From Leeuwenhoekiella sp. MAR_2009_132 (GTDB lineage: Bacteria > Bacteroidota > Bacteroidia > Flavobacteriales > Flavobacteriaceae), in NCBI RefSeq assembly GCF_000687915.1, contig NZ_JHZY01000004.1, positions 1,560,001 through 1,624,000 on the forward strand: a DNA stretch of 64,000 nucleotides, read 5' to 3'. Positions 8,216 through 17,154 of this stretch are shown one piece after another. A program made the translations under genes and the position numbers. The number at the start of each line of letters is the position of its first letter. The stretch's first letter is position 1. The notes under the pieces were generated by a model. That model was given only the letters and a program-made list of their open reading frames with translations. It did not search any database and was not told the DNA's origin.

Positions 8216-11200
8216 CGCACAATAATTTTTTTAGATTGGCCGCCTTTGCTATTGCCTATACGTACAATATAAACTCCACTTGCGGCGTACGACATGTCGA
8301 GATCGTATTTAAAACTTCCGTATTCATTTTTAATCCAGTTTTCTGCAAGTTTTTGTCCTGAAATTGAGAAAACGGTGACCGCCATTTTATCCCTTACTTC
8401 TGTTGTACTCAGCGATACTTGAAATTGATTTTTATCAGTTTCTATAATGACCAGGTCTCCATCTGGAAATATATTTTCTTCCACGGAAAGACTGTTAAAA
8501 ATACGTACGCTAAAATCTGTTATACGACCGTATGCGATATCATCACAAGGGTCTAGCAAGTCACCTCCAAATTCGCTGTCTTTACTACGTAAGCGCATTC
8601 TGTACGTGCCTAAACTTACTCCTGCTGGCAGTGTAAGTTCAAAAGGTGTATTTCTATTCGCTAAGGGAATAGTGTTATTAGAAACCAGTTCTGAGGCTTC
8701 AAACGTGCCGTTGTTGTTTAAGTCTATAAAAATAGCATAACCTGTATTTTCAAAACCGGCTTGCAATTGACCGGTGTAGGGGTTGCTCTGTATATCAAGG
8801 TCAAATATAATATCTGTATTGTCGCTATAACCGTCTGAAGTACATGTCGTGGTTATCGTTGTGCCTTCTAAGCTTATACTTGTAATACCGTCATTGGCCA
8901 GGGTACAGTTTGCCATAGGAGTACAATATGAACTTATAATTTCTTGAGTAATACTATTATTCGCAGCATTACTATCTGTGGCTAAATTAGTACCGGTGCT
9001 TATGGTATAAGGGCGTAATTCTGAAAAGTCTTCTGATGCGGTGAATGTATAATTTGCTGTAGATTCTGCAGCAATTGTTGCCGTAAAGGTTTCGGTTACA
9101 CGTGCGCCGTTATCTACCTCATAATATACCGGAAAATTTGTTTGCGGGGCAGTCCCAAAGTTTGTGATTTCAATAGAAATACTTTCACTGTTACCCAGTC
9201 GCGTTTGAGATTGTGGTTTTAACAGCGCTGTTACCCCTAAGTCATTTTGCCATAGATGTTCTACAGCTTTTACAACCGCATCATTAGAGGTGTCCTCATC
9301 TGTAGGGAGAGCAGTTTGAGCCGAAATCGTGTAGCGTTGACCCATGCTAGATAAATCTGCAGTTTGCATAAATGTGTATGTTGCAAATTCATTAAAAGCG
9401 AGAGTTCCTGTAAATGTTTCAGTAATTACGCTGCCATTATTTATGCTATAGGATATTGGGAAATTAGATTGTGTTGCAGTCCCTGCATTACGCAGTGTTA
9501 CCGTAATAGTTTCCGTATTTGTTAGGGTACCTTCTTCTGGAGTATCTATAGAAACCACCTGCAAATCATTTGCAAGATCTGGAGCGAGCTTAAAAACACT
9601 TATTAAGTCTTTACGTTCTGCATTAAAATATTCTGTAATAAACCAGAATGTATTTCCGTCTACAGGATCTACAGTTAAATGTGTATAATCTGCATAGCGT
9701 TCTGAAGCACTAACCCCTGTACTGGCTCTAATGAGCGCTTCGGGAACAGACATTTGTCCTAACGGGTCGTTTGCATAGCGCCCCGTGTAATTTATGGTGA
9801 CAGGTGTACTTGTACTTACCGTTGTATACCCCATCCCTATAGTTCCTTGTGAGTCCATCGCCATACTGGCTGCAAAAGCATTATTTCCGGTAGGTGATAC
9901 ATAAGTGCCTTCCTGAAAAACAGTCCATGGTTGGCCATCACCGGTTTGTCTCATTTCGTACCAGCGTATTCCAGCTTGTTCCTGACCGGCCGGTGCGACA
10001 TTTACAGCAAAGTTGAAAACAGCTGAATTATAGGTAGGAAATTTTCTAAACTGAGCTTGATTCATTATCGTCCCCTGCAAGGCATCAATATCTGGTCCTG
10101 CGGGCTGCGGAAGATTTGAAAAAGCGCCTCCATCAAATACGCTGTTAAAATCTGAAACGGTAATGATGCGAGGTTGTGAAATTGCCGAATTTTGAGGAGT
10201 CGTCCAGTCAACATTCACATCCCATAATTTGAGGTGATCATCTGTAACGCCAGACCAGGAATCATCTTGTAAAAAAACGACTGTTGCGGGCCCACTTGCA
10301 GGAGCTTCCGGACTACTAACATTAAAAAACTGCGGACTAAAAAAGCCATTGGTTTGCAGAGTGGGTAAACTGAAGCCTAAAAAACCAACATTTGTAAGAC
10401 CTTGTAACATTTTTTCGCGTTCCATAACAAATATGGCGTCACTTTGATTTCCCTGTCGGTCTGTATTTATGGTAATATTTGAGGTGATATAATAGCCATC
10501 GTGCCACACCGAATATTTAGGATAATCAGGAAATTCACCGGTTTCAAAACCTGCTGTATATACATACCAGCCATCATTAACCGGGTCTGGACCTTTACAG
10601 ATTGCTATATTTAAACCATTAACGCCACCCGAATCATTGTCTTTCTCAAACTCTGTTATTATAAATCGATCTGCAGGTGCATCATATAAAACAATAGGGT
10701 CACCTTCGGTATTGCCTTCAAACAGCGTTCCTAAAGAAGCCTCGTCTACTAAAAGATTTCCTTGTTTATCATAGATTTTAAAACCGGCATTCCAGGCAGC
10801 TACATAATGATTAGGCCCTACTGCTCCTGTAGGATCTGAAGGTGTGAAGCGAGAGGTATTGGCTTCAAAAACCCGAATAGGTTCTGGAATATAAGATTTT
10901 GTAGGACTTTTGCTTTTCTGGGTTTTTAGCAGAGGATCACCATCTTTAGGAAAACCTTTACCAGGAACAACTTGATTTGTGGTACGTCTTTTAGGGTTTA
11001 TTTCCTGAATTTCGGTAGCTTTTAAAGGAGTTTGAAAAATTCCCTTTTCGATTTGAGAGGTTAAACTTGGTACTTCCTTCACAAATTGAATTGATCTTAT
11101 TAGTGAAGGGCCTTCAATTTCCTGAGCTTTTAAGGATTCTGAAACAAAAAAGAATAGGCTAAATAGCGGAATTAGTAAATAGGCTTGCTTCTTAAATAAA

Positions 11201-11220
11201 AACCTGTAAATCTTTATCAT
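8212..11220 (-). CDS. Secreted T9SS type A cargo protein with CARDB-like and GEVED domains
   Basis: A 1002-residue secreted protein. After a long signal (about 1-33) comes a large N-terminal region (about 100-540) with beta-propeller-like repeats of aromatic and Asp/Gly motifs (EANTSRFTPSDPTGAVGP). Two CARDB-like adhesion modules of about 105 residues follow (about 548-655 and 655-760), then a GEVED domain (about 763-905; DLNNNGTFEASE, GTYRMRLR). The last 80 residues are a Por secretion tail (GVYIVRIGN...KKIIVR), the type A sorting signal of the type IX secretion system. The product is expected at or beyond the cell surface. Its substrate is unknown. A run of A/T follows, with no terminator before the convergent stop. 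Confidence 0.87.
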   Translation of the reverse strand: MIKIYRFLFKKQAYLLIPLFSLFFFVSESLKAQEIEGPSLIRSIQFVKEVPSLTSQIEKGIFQTPLKATEIQEINPKRRTTNQVVPGKGFPKDGDPLLKTQKSKSPTKSYIPEPIRVFEANTSRFTPSDPTGAVGPNHYVAAWNAGFKIYDKQGNLLVDEASLGTLFEGNTEGDPIVLYDAPADRFIITEFEKDNDSGGVNGLNIAICKGPDPVNDGWYVYTAGFETGEFPDYPKYSVWHDGYYITSNITINTDRQGNQSDAIFVMEREKMLQGLTNVGFLGFSLPTLQTNGFFSPQFFNVSSPEAPASGPATVVFLQDDSWSGVTDDHLKLWDVNVDWTTPQNSAISQPRIITVSDFNSVFDGGAFSNLPQPAGPDIDALQGTIMNQAQFRKFPTYNSAVFNFAVNVAPAGQEQAGIRWYEMRQTGDGQPWTVFQEGTYVSPTGNNAFAASMAMDSQGTIGMGYTTVSTSTPVTINYTGRYANDPLGQMSVPEALIRASTGVSASERYADYTHLTVDPVDGNTFWFITEYFNAERKDLISVFKLAPDLANDLQVVSIDTPEEGTLTNTETITVTLRNAGTATQSNFPISYSINNGSVITETFTGTLAFNEFATYTFMQTADLSSMGQRYTISAQTALPTDEDTSNDAVVKAVEHLWQNDLGVTALLKPQSQTRLGNSESISIEITNFGTAPQTNFPVYYEVDNGARVTETFTATIAAESTANYTFTASEDFSELRPYTISTGTNLATDSNAANNSITQEIISSYCTPMANCTLANDGITSISLEGTTITTTCTSDGYSDNTDIIFDLDIQSNPYTGQLQAGFENTGYAIFIDLNNNGTFEASELVSNNTIPLANRNTPFELTLPAGVSLGTYRMRLRSKDSEFGGDLLDPCDDIAYGRITDFSVRIFNSLSVEENIFPDGDLVIIETDKNQFQVSLSTTEVRDKMAVTVFSISGQKLAENWIKNEYGSFKYDLDMSYAASGVYIVRIGNSKGGQSKKIIVR

Positions 11221-11273
11221 AACGTATAAATAGGGTCTATAAATGTACGAAAGTTACCAGTATACGGATTAAA

Positions 11274-11295
11274 AAAAGCCCCGTTAAGGGCTTTT
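11274..11295 (-). terminator. Hairpin terminator after glyS
   Basis: AAAAGCCC (11274-11281) pairs with GGGCTTTT (11288-11295); on the minus strand the stem is followed by a T-rich tract, directly downstream of the glycyl-tRNA synthetase gene. Confidence 0.8.
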
Positions 11296-11317
11296 AATAA
11301 AAATATATTGCTTAGAA

Positions 11318-12856
11318 TTAAGATTTCATCCAATTTTTGAAATCGATCTTATCATGAAGTATTGTATTTAATTCAGAAATTTTCACTCGTTTCTGTTCCA
11401 TAGTATCCCGGTCACGTATGGTTACGCTGTCGTCTTCTAAGGTGTCGTGATCTACAGTTATACAAAATGGTGTTCCTGCAGCATCCTGACGGCGGTATCT
11501 GCGACCTACAGCATCTTTCTCGTCGTAAGCAACGTTAAAATCCCACTTAAGATCATCTATGATTTTACGGGCCACTTCGGGTAGACCGTCTTTTTTAACA
11601 AGTGGTAAAATAGCTGCTTTAACAGGAGCTAATATTGCCGGTAATTTTAAAACCGTACGCGTAGAACCGTTTTCTAATTCTTCTTCTTCAAGAGATTGTG
11701 AGAAGACAGCTAAGAACATACGGTCCAGACCTATTGAGGTTTCTACCACATAAGGCACATAGCTTTCGTTTAATTCAGGATCAAAAAATTGTAGTTTTTT
11801 ACCCGAATGCTCTTCGTGAGCTTTAAGGTCAAAGTCTGTACGACTATGTATTCCTTCTAATTCTTTAAAACCAAAAGGGAAATTAAATTCGATATCTGCA
11901 GCTGCGTTTGCGTAGTGAGCAAGTTTCTCGTGATCGTGAAAACGGTAATTTTCTCTTCCTAAACCTAAAGATAAATGCCAGTTTAAGCGTGTTTCTTTCC
12001 AGTGCTCATACCACTTAAGTTCTTCACCAGGACGTACAAAAAATTGCATTTCCATTTGTTCAAACTCGCGCATTCTAAAGATAAATTGTCTTGCAACAAT
12101 CTCGTTTCTAAAAGCCTTACCGGTTTGAGCAATCCCAAAAGGAATTTTCATTCTACCGCTTTTCTGAACATTTAAGAAGTTTACAAAGATACCCTGAGCC
12201 GTTTCCGGTCTTAAGTATAAATCTGTTGCTGTCTCTGCAGAAGCACCTAATTTTGTACCAAACATGAGGTTAAATTGACGCACATCTGTCCAGTTTTTTG
12301 AACCTGTGTCAGGATCTGCAATTCCTAGTTCTTCAATTAGAGCTTTAACATCAGCAAGATCTTCAGCTTCTAAAGAACGCGCCATACGTTTTAAGATGGT
12401 TTCCTGCTCTTCGCGGTATCTAAGAACTCTTGGGTTTGTACTTACAAATTCGGCTTCATCAAAAGCATCGCCAAAGCGCTTTTTAGCTTTCTCGATTTCT
12501 TTTTGTGCCTTCTGATTTATTTTTTCGGCATAATCTTCAATTAAGACATCTGCGCGGTATCTTTTTTTAGAATCTTTATTATCTATAAGTGGGTCGTTAA
12601 ATGCCTCAACGTGACCTGAAGCCTTCCAGGTAGTAGGATGCATAAAAATCGAAGCGTCAAGGCCTACAATATTTTCATTCATTTGCACCATACTTTTCCA
12701 CCAGTAATCTCTAATGTTTTTCTTAAGCTCTGCTCCGTTCTGACCGTAGTCATATACCGCGCTTAACCCATCATAAATTTCACTGCTTCCAAAAATGTAT
12801 CCGTATTCTTTAGCGTGAGATATTACCTTTTTAAAATGATCTTCCTGTTGTGCCAT
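11318..12856 (-). CDS. glyS: Glycyl-tRNA synthetase (single-chain, alpha2 type)
   Basis: A 512-residue class II aminoacyl-tRNA synthetase of the homodimeric glycine type. Signatures are YGYIFGSSEIYDG near the N-terminus (tRNA/dimer region), LRPETAQGIFVNF, the motif 2 stretch FRNEIVARQFIFRMREFEQMEMQ split over 250-275, and the motif 3 region SIGLDRMFLA. The C-terminal anticodon-binding domain begins near residue 405 (LPAILAPVKAAILPL). It charges tRNA-Gly in the cytosol. Length is usual. It is preceded by a 105-base gap containing a weak CCGGT/ACCGG hairpin that could end the upstream gene. Confidence 0.96.
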   Translation of the reverse strand: MAQQEDHFKKVISHAKEYGYIFGSSEIYDGLSAVYDYGQNGAELKKNIRDYWWKSMVQMNENIVGLDASIFMHPTTWKASGHVEAFNDPLIDNKDSKKRYRADVLIEDYAEKINQKAQKEIEKAKKRFGDAFDEAEFVSTNPRVLRYREEQETILKRMARSLEAEDLADVKALIEELGIADPDTGSKNWTDVRQFNLMFGTKLGASAETATDLYLRPETAQGIFVNFLNVQKSGRMKIPFGIAQTGKAFRNEIVARQFIFRMREFEQMEMQFFVRPGEELKWYEHWKETRLNWHLSLGLGRENYRFHDHEKLAHYANAAADIEFNFPFGFKELEGIHSRTDFDLKAHEEHSGKKLQFFDPELNESYVPYVVETSIGLDRMFLAVFSQSLEEEELENGSTRTVLKLPAILAPVKAAILPLVKKDGLPEVARKIIDDLKWDFNVAYDEKDAVGRRYRRQDAAGTPFCITVDHDTLEDDSVTIRDRDTMEQKRVKISELNTILHDKIDFKNWMKS

Positions 12857-12961
12857 TTAGTATGTTGCTTTTGTAATTGGTATAAGAGGTCTCTCCATTG
12901 AGAAACAGCCGGTAAAAATAAAAAAACCGGAGCAATGAAGTGGAATTTTAAAGGATTGTTT

Positions 12962-13843
12962 TTATTCTAATTCTAAGACGCTATTACTTAATAAACGGTC
13001 GTTTTCAAATAAATTGATGCGGTAAATTCCCGGTAAAAATTCATCTATAGCCGGGTTTATGAGTACACACGATTCTACTTCTTCATTTTGATAAGCGATT
13101 TCCTGATAAGCGCTGTAGATTAAAATGTTTTCGCCAAAGGCTAAAGAAATACGTTCTCCCATAACATTGTTACGAGGATCTATAACCTGAATGTAAAAAT
13201 CGTGATCGCCGGCTCTGGCATATTCATTTGCGTTTACAGTATAACAAATCTCTAGTTTATCTATGCGGTTTGCGCGATCATTAGGTAATCGTTTACCGCT
13301 ACGTCGTAAAATAACTCCTGCAGAAGTAAACCTGCTAACTGTAAGCTGAGAACCTTTGGCAAGGTCATCTTTTAGGGTATTGTTTTGAACTTGTAATGAA
13401 TCTAATTGAACTACACTCTGATCAAAAGCTGCTTCTACCGTAGTTTTTTGAGATACCAGGAGCGCATTTGCAAGCATTAAACTATCTGTTTTTTTACGTA
13501 AGACATCTCGTTCATTCCGAAGAATACTCAATTCTCTTCGGTAATTTTGAATGGTAGTTTGAGAAGTCGTAGAATTTTCTAAACGATTCAGTAAATTTTG
13601 GATTCGTGATCTGGCTTCGCGCAGCTCTTTGCTCATAAGTTTACTGCTTTCAATTTCAGAGTTATACGTGACGAGCAGGTCACTTAATTCATTTTGAAGT
13701 AGTAACTTCTCTTCAGATAATGCGACTTTATTCGCAGTTAGCTCTTGATAGAATGAATAGGTATAAACTCCTAAGCCTAAAAGCAGAAAAAAAAGTATAC
13801 CGATTAGAATCTTTAAAGCATTGTTATTGCGATTAGCACTCAT
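12962..13843 (-). CDS. Membrane-anchored coiled-coil protein, function unknown
   Basis: A single transmembrane helix near the N-terminus (ILIGILFFLLLGLGVYTYSF) is followed by about 120 residues of heptad-rich coiled coil and a C-terminal beta domain of about 110 residues (SRFTSAGVILRRSGKR onward). I place the start at the internal ATG (MSANRNNN) at 13843, giving 293 residues. The longer form from 13888 would leave only 9 bases to the divergent ComF gene and adds a polar extension of 15 residues. The protein is likely anchored in the inner membrane with the coiled coil in the periplasm. Homologues are widespread in Flavobacteria without assigned function. Confidence 0.75.
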   Translation of the reverse strand: MSANRNNNALKILIGILFFLLLGLGVYTYSFYQELTANKVALSEEKLLLQNELSDLLVTYNSEIESSKLMSKELREARSRIQNLLNRLENSTTSQTTIQNYRRELSILRNERDVLRKKTDSLMLANALLVSQKTTVEAAFDQSVVQLDSLQVQNNTLKDDLAKGSQLTVSRFTSAGVILRRSGKRLPNDRANRIDKLEICYTVNANEYARAGDHDFYIQVIDPRNNVMGERISLAFGENILIYSAYQEIAYQNEEVESCVLINPAIDEFLPGIYRINLFENDRLLSNSVLELE

Positions 13844-13897
13844 GCAAACGATTTTATATCTTAGTGTGAAGTTATAATTTTTAATCAAAATGAGATA

Positions 13898-14572
13898 ATG
13901 TCGCTACTCAAACTCTTTTATCCAGATCAATGTAGTGCTTGTGATGAATTACTCGGTATCGGAGAAAAACTCATTTGCACATCCTGCCGGCATGCGTTAC
14001 CTCTTGCTCATTTTCATACTACAACGTACAATCCTATATTAAAATTATTATACGGTAGAACTTCAGTAGAAAATGCTGCAGCTCTGTTTTATTTTGATAA
14101 AAAAACACGCGTACAACATCTTATTCACAATTTAAAATATAAGGGGCAGGAGCGGGTAAGTGCTTATTTAGGAGAATGGCTGGGCAGCGAGTTAATGGCT
14201 ACGGAAGCATTTAAAACTATTGATTGTGTGATTCCTGTACCATTACACAAAAAAAGACTGAAAGCTCGCGGATACAATCAAGTGGCCGGTTTTGGAAAAG
14301 CAATTGCTACTGCCTTGCAAAAACCATATTTAGATGATGTTTTGTATAGAACCAAAGCCACAAACACACAGGTTTTTTTAGGCAGAAGTTTTAGGAGTAC
14401 CGAAGTTATAGATTCGTTTGCGCTGCGCGAAAACAACACACTTGCAGGAAAACATATACTTTTAGTTGATGATTTAATAACAACAGGAGGTACAGTAGAA
14501 GGCTGCGCATTAGCATTAAATACCACAACAAATATTAAGTTGAGTGTAGCGGTCATGGCAATAGCCGTTTAG
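13898..14572 (+). CDS. ComF-family phosphoribosyltransferase-like protein
   Basis: A 224-residue ComF-like protein. An N-terminal zinc-finger knuckle has Cys12-x2-Cys15 and Cys27-x2-Cys30. The C-terminal type I phosphoribosyltransferase fold carries the PRPP loop VDDLITTGGT (190-199) and the ComF signature KARGYNQ (122-128). In naturally competent bacteria ComF takes part in uptake or processing of transforming DNA; in Bacteroidota the role is untested, so competence should not be assumed. It is divergent from the coiled-coil gene, with an intergenic space of about 54 bases if the shorter start of that gene is right. Confidence 0.9.
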   Translation: MSLLKLFYPDQCSACDELLGIGEKLICTSCRHALPLAHFHTTTYNPILKLLYGRTSVENAAALFYFDKKTRVQHLIHNLKYKGQERVSAYLGEWLGSELMATEAFKTIDCVIPVPLHKKRLKARGYNQVAGFGKAIATALQKPYLDDVLYRTKATNTQVFLGRSFRSTEVIDSFALRENNTLAGKHILLVDDLITTGGTVEGCALALNTTTNIKLSVAVMAIAV

Positions 14573-14663
14573 AAAGCCACGTTACTAAATGAAAATAGAT
14601 TTTTTATAGGTGTTTGCTAAAGTCTCAAAGCAGGTTTCTAGTATTAATCTTTAAAAATAATTG

Positions 14664-14671
14664 TTACTTTG
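14664..14671 (+). promoter_or_regulatory. Candidate -7 box close to the start of the Ig-like lipoprotein gene
   Basis: TTACTTTG matches the Bacteroidota -7 consensus TAnnTTTG at all but one defined position. It lies 7 bases upstream of the ATG at 14679 and so argues against the longer TTG start at 14661. The transcript would have almost no leader. No clear -33 element is seen. Confidence 0.45.
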
Positions 14672-14678
14672 CGCTGCT

Positions 14679-16295
14679 ATGTTTAAAAAAGGTTCACAGC
14701 TGTTTATCGTCTCGCTACTACTTCTCTTAGTAGTAAATTGTGCAAAAAGAGGTACACCTACCGGTGGCCCTAAAGATGAGACGCCTCCCGTTCTGGTAAG
14801 TGCAGATCCTCCTAACTATTCTACAAATTTTGAAGGGGATGAGATTCGCATTTATTTTGATGAATTTATTAAGCTGAAGGACCTAAATAAAAACCTTATT
14901 GTTTCTCCTCCTATGGATCCTAAGGCCTCCATAACACCTATGGGAAGCGCTTCTCGATTTATAGATATAAAAATTATGGACACTCTGATAGCGAATACAA
15001 CCTACGTATTCAACTTTGGGGAAAGTGTTACTGATAATAACGAAGGAAATCCGTTTTCCTTTTTTAAATATGTTTTTTCTACTGGTGATTATATAGATTC
15101 ATTAAAGGTAGTGGGTGTTATACGTGATGCACTTTTTCAAAAAGCAGATAATTATGTAACCGTTATGCTTTATGAAGCAGACTCTACATATACAGATTCT
15201 GTGGTTTATAAAAAAGTACCACGATATGTTACCAATACGTTAGACAGTTCTAATGTTTTTGAAATCACAAACGTGAAAGCAGGTCGCTACCGGTTAGCGG
15301 CTTTAAAAGATGCAGATAACAATTATACTTTTCAACCTGCAAAAGATAAAATTGCATTTTACGACTCATTTATAGAGGTGCCTACAGATTCTGTGTATGT
15401 GCTCAATCTTTTTAACGAAGAATTAGCGCCAGAAGTTAGCAGGCCTAAGCAAGCTGCTGCACAACGTATCGCATTCCCCTATAAGGGTAATCCAGACAGC
15501 ATAAATGTCGAGTTAATAAGTGCGCGTCCAGAAGGCTTTAAATCATTAATTACCCGCAAGAAAGATCAGGACTCTTTACAATACTGGTTTACTCCAAAAG
15601 TGCAGACAGATTCTCTTATTTTTAAAACACTAACAAGCAAAAAAACAGATACGGCTTACCTGCGTTTACGTAACTTAAAGCCAGATTCGTTGCAGATCAA
15701 CCCCGTTTCTACAGGTCTGGTTTTAGAAGAAGATTTTATATTAAACAGTACTATTCCTGTTGTCGCTGTTGACACTACAAAAATTTCAATACAACGTAAA
15801 GATTCAACATTTGTAAGCGATTTTAAGGTTGAGGTGTTTCCTAAAAAATTACAACTGAGTCTTAAATTTCTTACTGAAGAAAAGGAATCTTACGCAATCA
15901 CGATGCTTCCGGAGGCTCTTACAGATTTCTACGGAAGTAAAAATGACACGTTACGCTTCAGAGCCACCACTAAAGAATATTCAGATTATGGGGAATTTGA
16001 TATTACCTTAAAAGGGGCAGCAGAAGTACAACATATTGTACAACTCGTTACCGAAAAAGGTGATGTCAAACGTGAGCAAATAGGAGCAGTAGGGCAGTTA
16101 GAATTTAAATTTGATCGAATAGAGCCCGGCAAATATTTTGCACGAATAATCGTAGATCTTAATGCTAACGGAAAATTTGATACCGGTAATTTCTTAGAAC
16201 AACGACAGCCAGAGGAGGTTTTATATTACCCCAAGGAACTAGATATACGATCAGGATGGTATCCTAAAGAGACGTTTATTCTCAATCAGGAGTAA
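14679..16295 (+). CDS. Ig-like domain (Big_5) lipoprotein
   Basis: A 538-residue lipoprotein from the ATG at 14679 (MFKKGSQ), with lipobox VVNC. The motif CAKRGTPTGGPKDETPPVL after the lipid Cys is a hallmark of this Flavobacterial family: a SbsA/Big_5 Ig-like domain of about 105 residues follows (IRIYFDEFIKLKDL... FVFNFGESVTDNN-like strand). The rest is beta-rich (about 130-538) and ends with a DLNANGKFDTGN loop resembling calcium-type DxNxDG loops. It should face the periplasm or surface. No enzymatic motif is seen. It is convergent with the nitrilase gene, with only 13 bases between stops. Confidence 0.8.
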   Translation: MFKKGSQLFIVSLLLLLVVNCAKRGTPTGGPKDETPPVLVSADPPNYSTNFEGDEIRIYFDEFIKLKDLNKNLIVSPPMDPKASITPMGSASRFIDIKIMDTLIANTTYVFNFGESVTDNNEGNPFSFFKYVFSTGDYIDSLKVVGVIRDALFQKADNYVTVMLYEADSTYTDSVVYKKVPRYVTNTLDSSNVFEITNVKAGRYRLAALKDADNNYTFQPAKDKIAFYDSFIEVPTDSVYVLNLFNEELAPEVSRPKQAAAQRIAFPYKGNPDSINVELISARPEGFKSLITRKKDQDSLQYWFTPKVQTDSLIFKTLTSKKTDTAYLRLRNLKPDSLQINPVSTGLVLEEDFILNSTIPVVAVDTTKISIQRKDSTFVSDFKVEVFPKKLQLSLKFLTEEKESYAITMLPEALTDFYGSKNDTLRFRATTKEYSDYGEFDITLKGAAEVQHIVQLVTEKGDVKREQIGAVGQLEFKFDRIEPGKYFARIIVDLNANGKFDTGNFLEQRQPEEVLYYPKELDIRSGWYPKETFILNQE

Positions 16296-16308
16296 CAAAA
16301 AAACGGAA

Positions 16309-17076
16309 TTATTTAAGTTCAAATGCATCTTGATCTGCTAAAAAATTTAGGTGCTCCCGCGTTTCAGTCAAATGAGCTTTAGATAATTCTGCATATATGG
16401 TTTTTTCTTCAGCTTCCGCGAAAGCTAAAGTTGCTCCCAGACTGTCGTAAATTCCGCTGTAACCATTGTACTCATAGTTATTGCCATCTAAACCTACTCT
16501 ATTTACACCTATAGTGTAACACATATTTTCAATAGCTCTTGCTTTAAGCAAGGTATCCCAGGCAAAAATTCGTTTTTTAGGCCAGTTTGCCACATAGATA
16601 GCCACGTCATAATTAGTTGTATTACGTGCAAAAACCGGAAATCTCAAATCGTAACATACCTGTGCTAAAATCTGCCATCCTTTATAACTTATAACAACAG
16701 GCTTGTCACCACGTTCATAAACTTTATGTTCGCCCGCAAGAGTAAACCGGTGTCGCTTGTTATAAGTAGTAGCCTCACCTTCTGGCGTAACAAAATAAAA
16801 GCGATTGTAGTACTGCTCGTTTTCAAAAACCATAAGACTTCCTGCCAATGCACAATTTTGATCAGCTGCTTTAGCAAGCATCCAGTTTAAGGTTTCTCCC
16901 TGGTCTGCAATTCCTTGAGGTTGCATGCTAAAACCTGTCGAAAACATTTCTGGTAGCACAATAAGATTTACCTCGTGTTTAAGACTGTCAATTTTTTTAT
17001 CAAAATACGATCTGTTAGCTTCTGGATCTTCCCATTTTAAATCGGCTTGAATTGCGGCTACTTTTAAAGTCTTCAT
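16309..17076 (-). CDS. Nitrilase-superfamily amidohydrolase (omega-amidase like)
   Basis: A 255-residue carbon-nitrogen hydrolase. The catalytic triad is in place: Glu43 (VLPEMFSTGF), Lys107 (YNKRHRF) and Cys141 (QVCYDLRFP). The motif pattern LPEMFSTGFSM and CYDLRFPVF fits the YafV/omega-amidase branch, which hydrolyses alpha-ketoglutaramate or alpha-ketosuccinamate and repairs deaminated metabolites. Cytosolic, no signal. Substrate is inferred from subfamily only. Not linked to an operon. Confidence 0.9.
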   Translation of the reverse strand: MKTLKVAAIQADLKWEDPEANRSYFDKKIDSLKHEVNLIVLPEMFSTGFSMQPQGIADQGETLNWMLAKAADQNCALAGSLMVFENEQYYNRFYFVTPEGEATTYNKRHRFTLAGEHKVYERGDKPVVISYKGWQILAQVCYDLRFPVFARNTTNYDVAIYVANWPKKRIFAWDTLLKARAIENMCYTIGVNRVGLDGNNYEYNGYSGIYDSLGATLAFAEAEEKTIYAELSKAHLTETREHLNFLADQDAFELK

Positions 17077-17154
17077 AAACTTTATTTTTAATTACAGGAG
17101 TTTATAAGCATTTTTGAATACATTAAAAACGCTCTCATACTAGGTATAAAGTTA

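Noticed and set aside
13844..13888. N-terminal extension of the coiled-coil protein
   Set aside because: It would leave 9 bases between divergent genes, and the helix pattern begins after the internal Met.
14661..14678. TTG start of the Ig-like lipoprotein
   Set aside because: It lies over a good -7 promoter box; the ATG at 14679 gives a normal lipoprotein signal.
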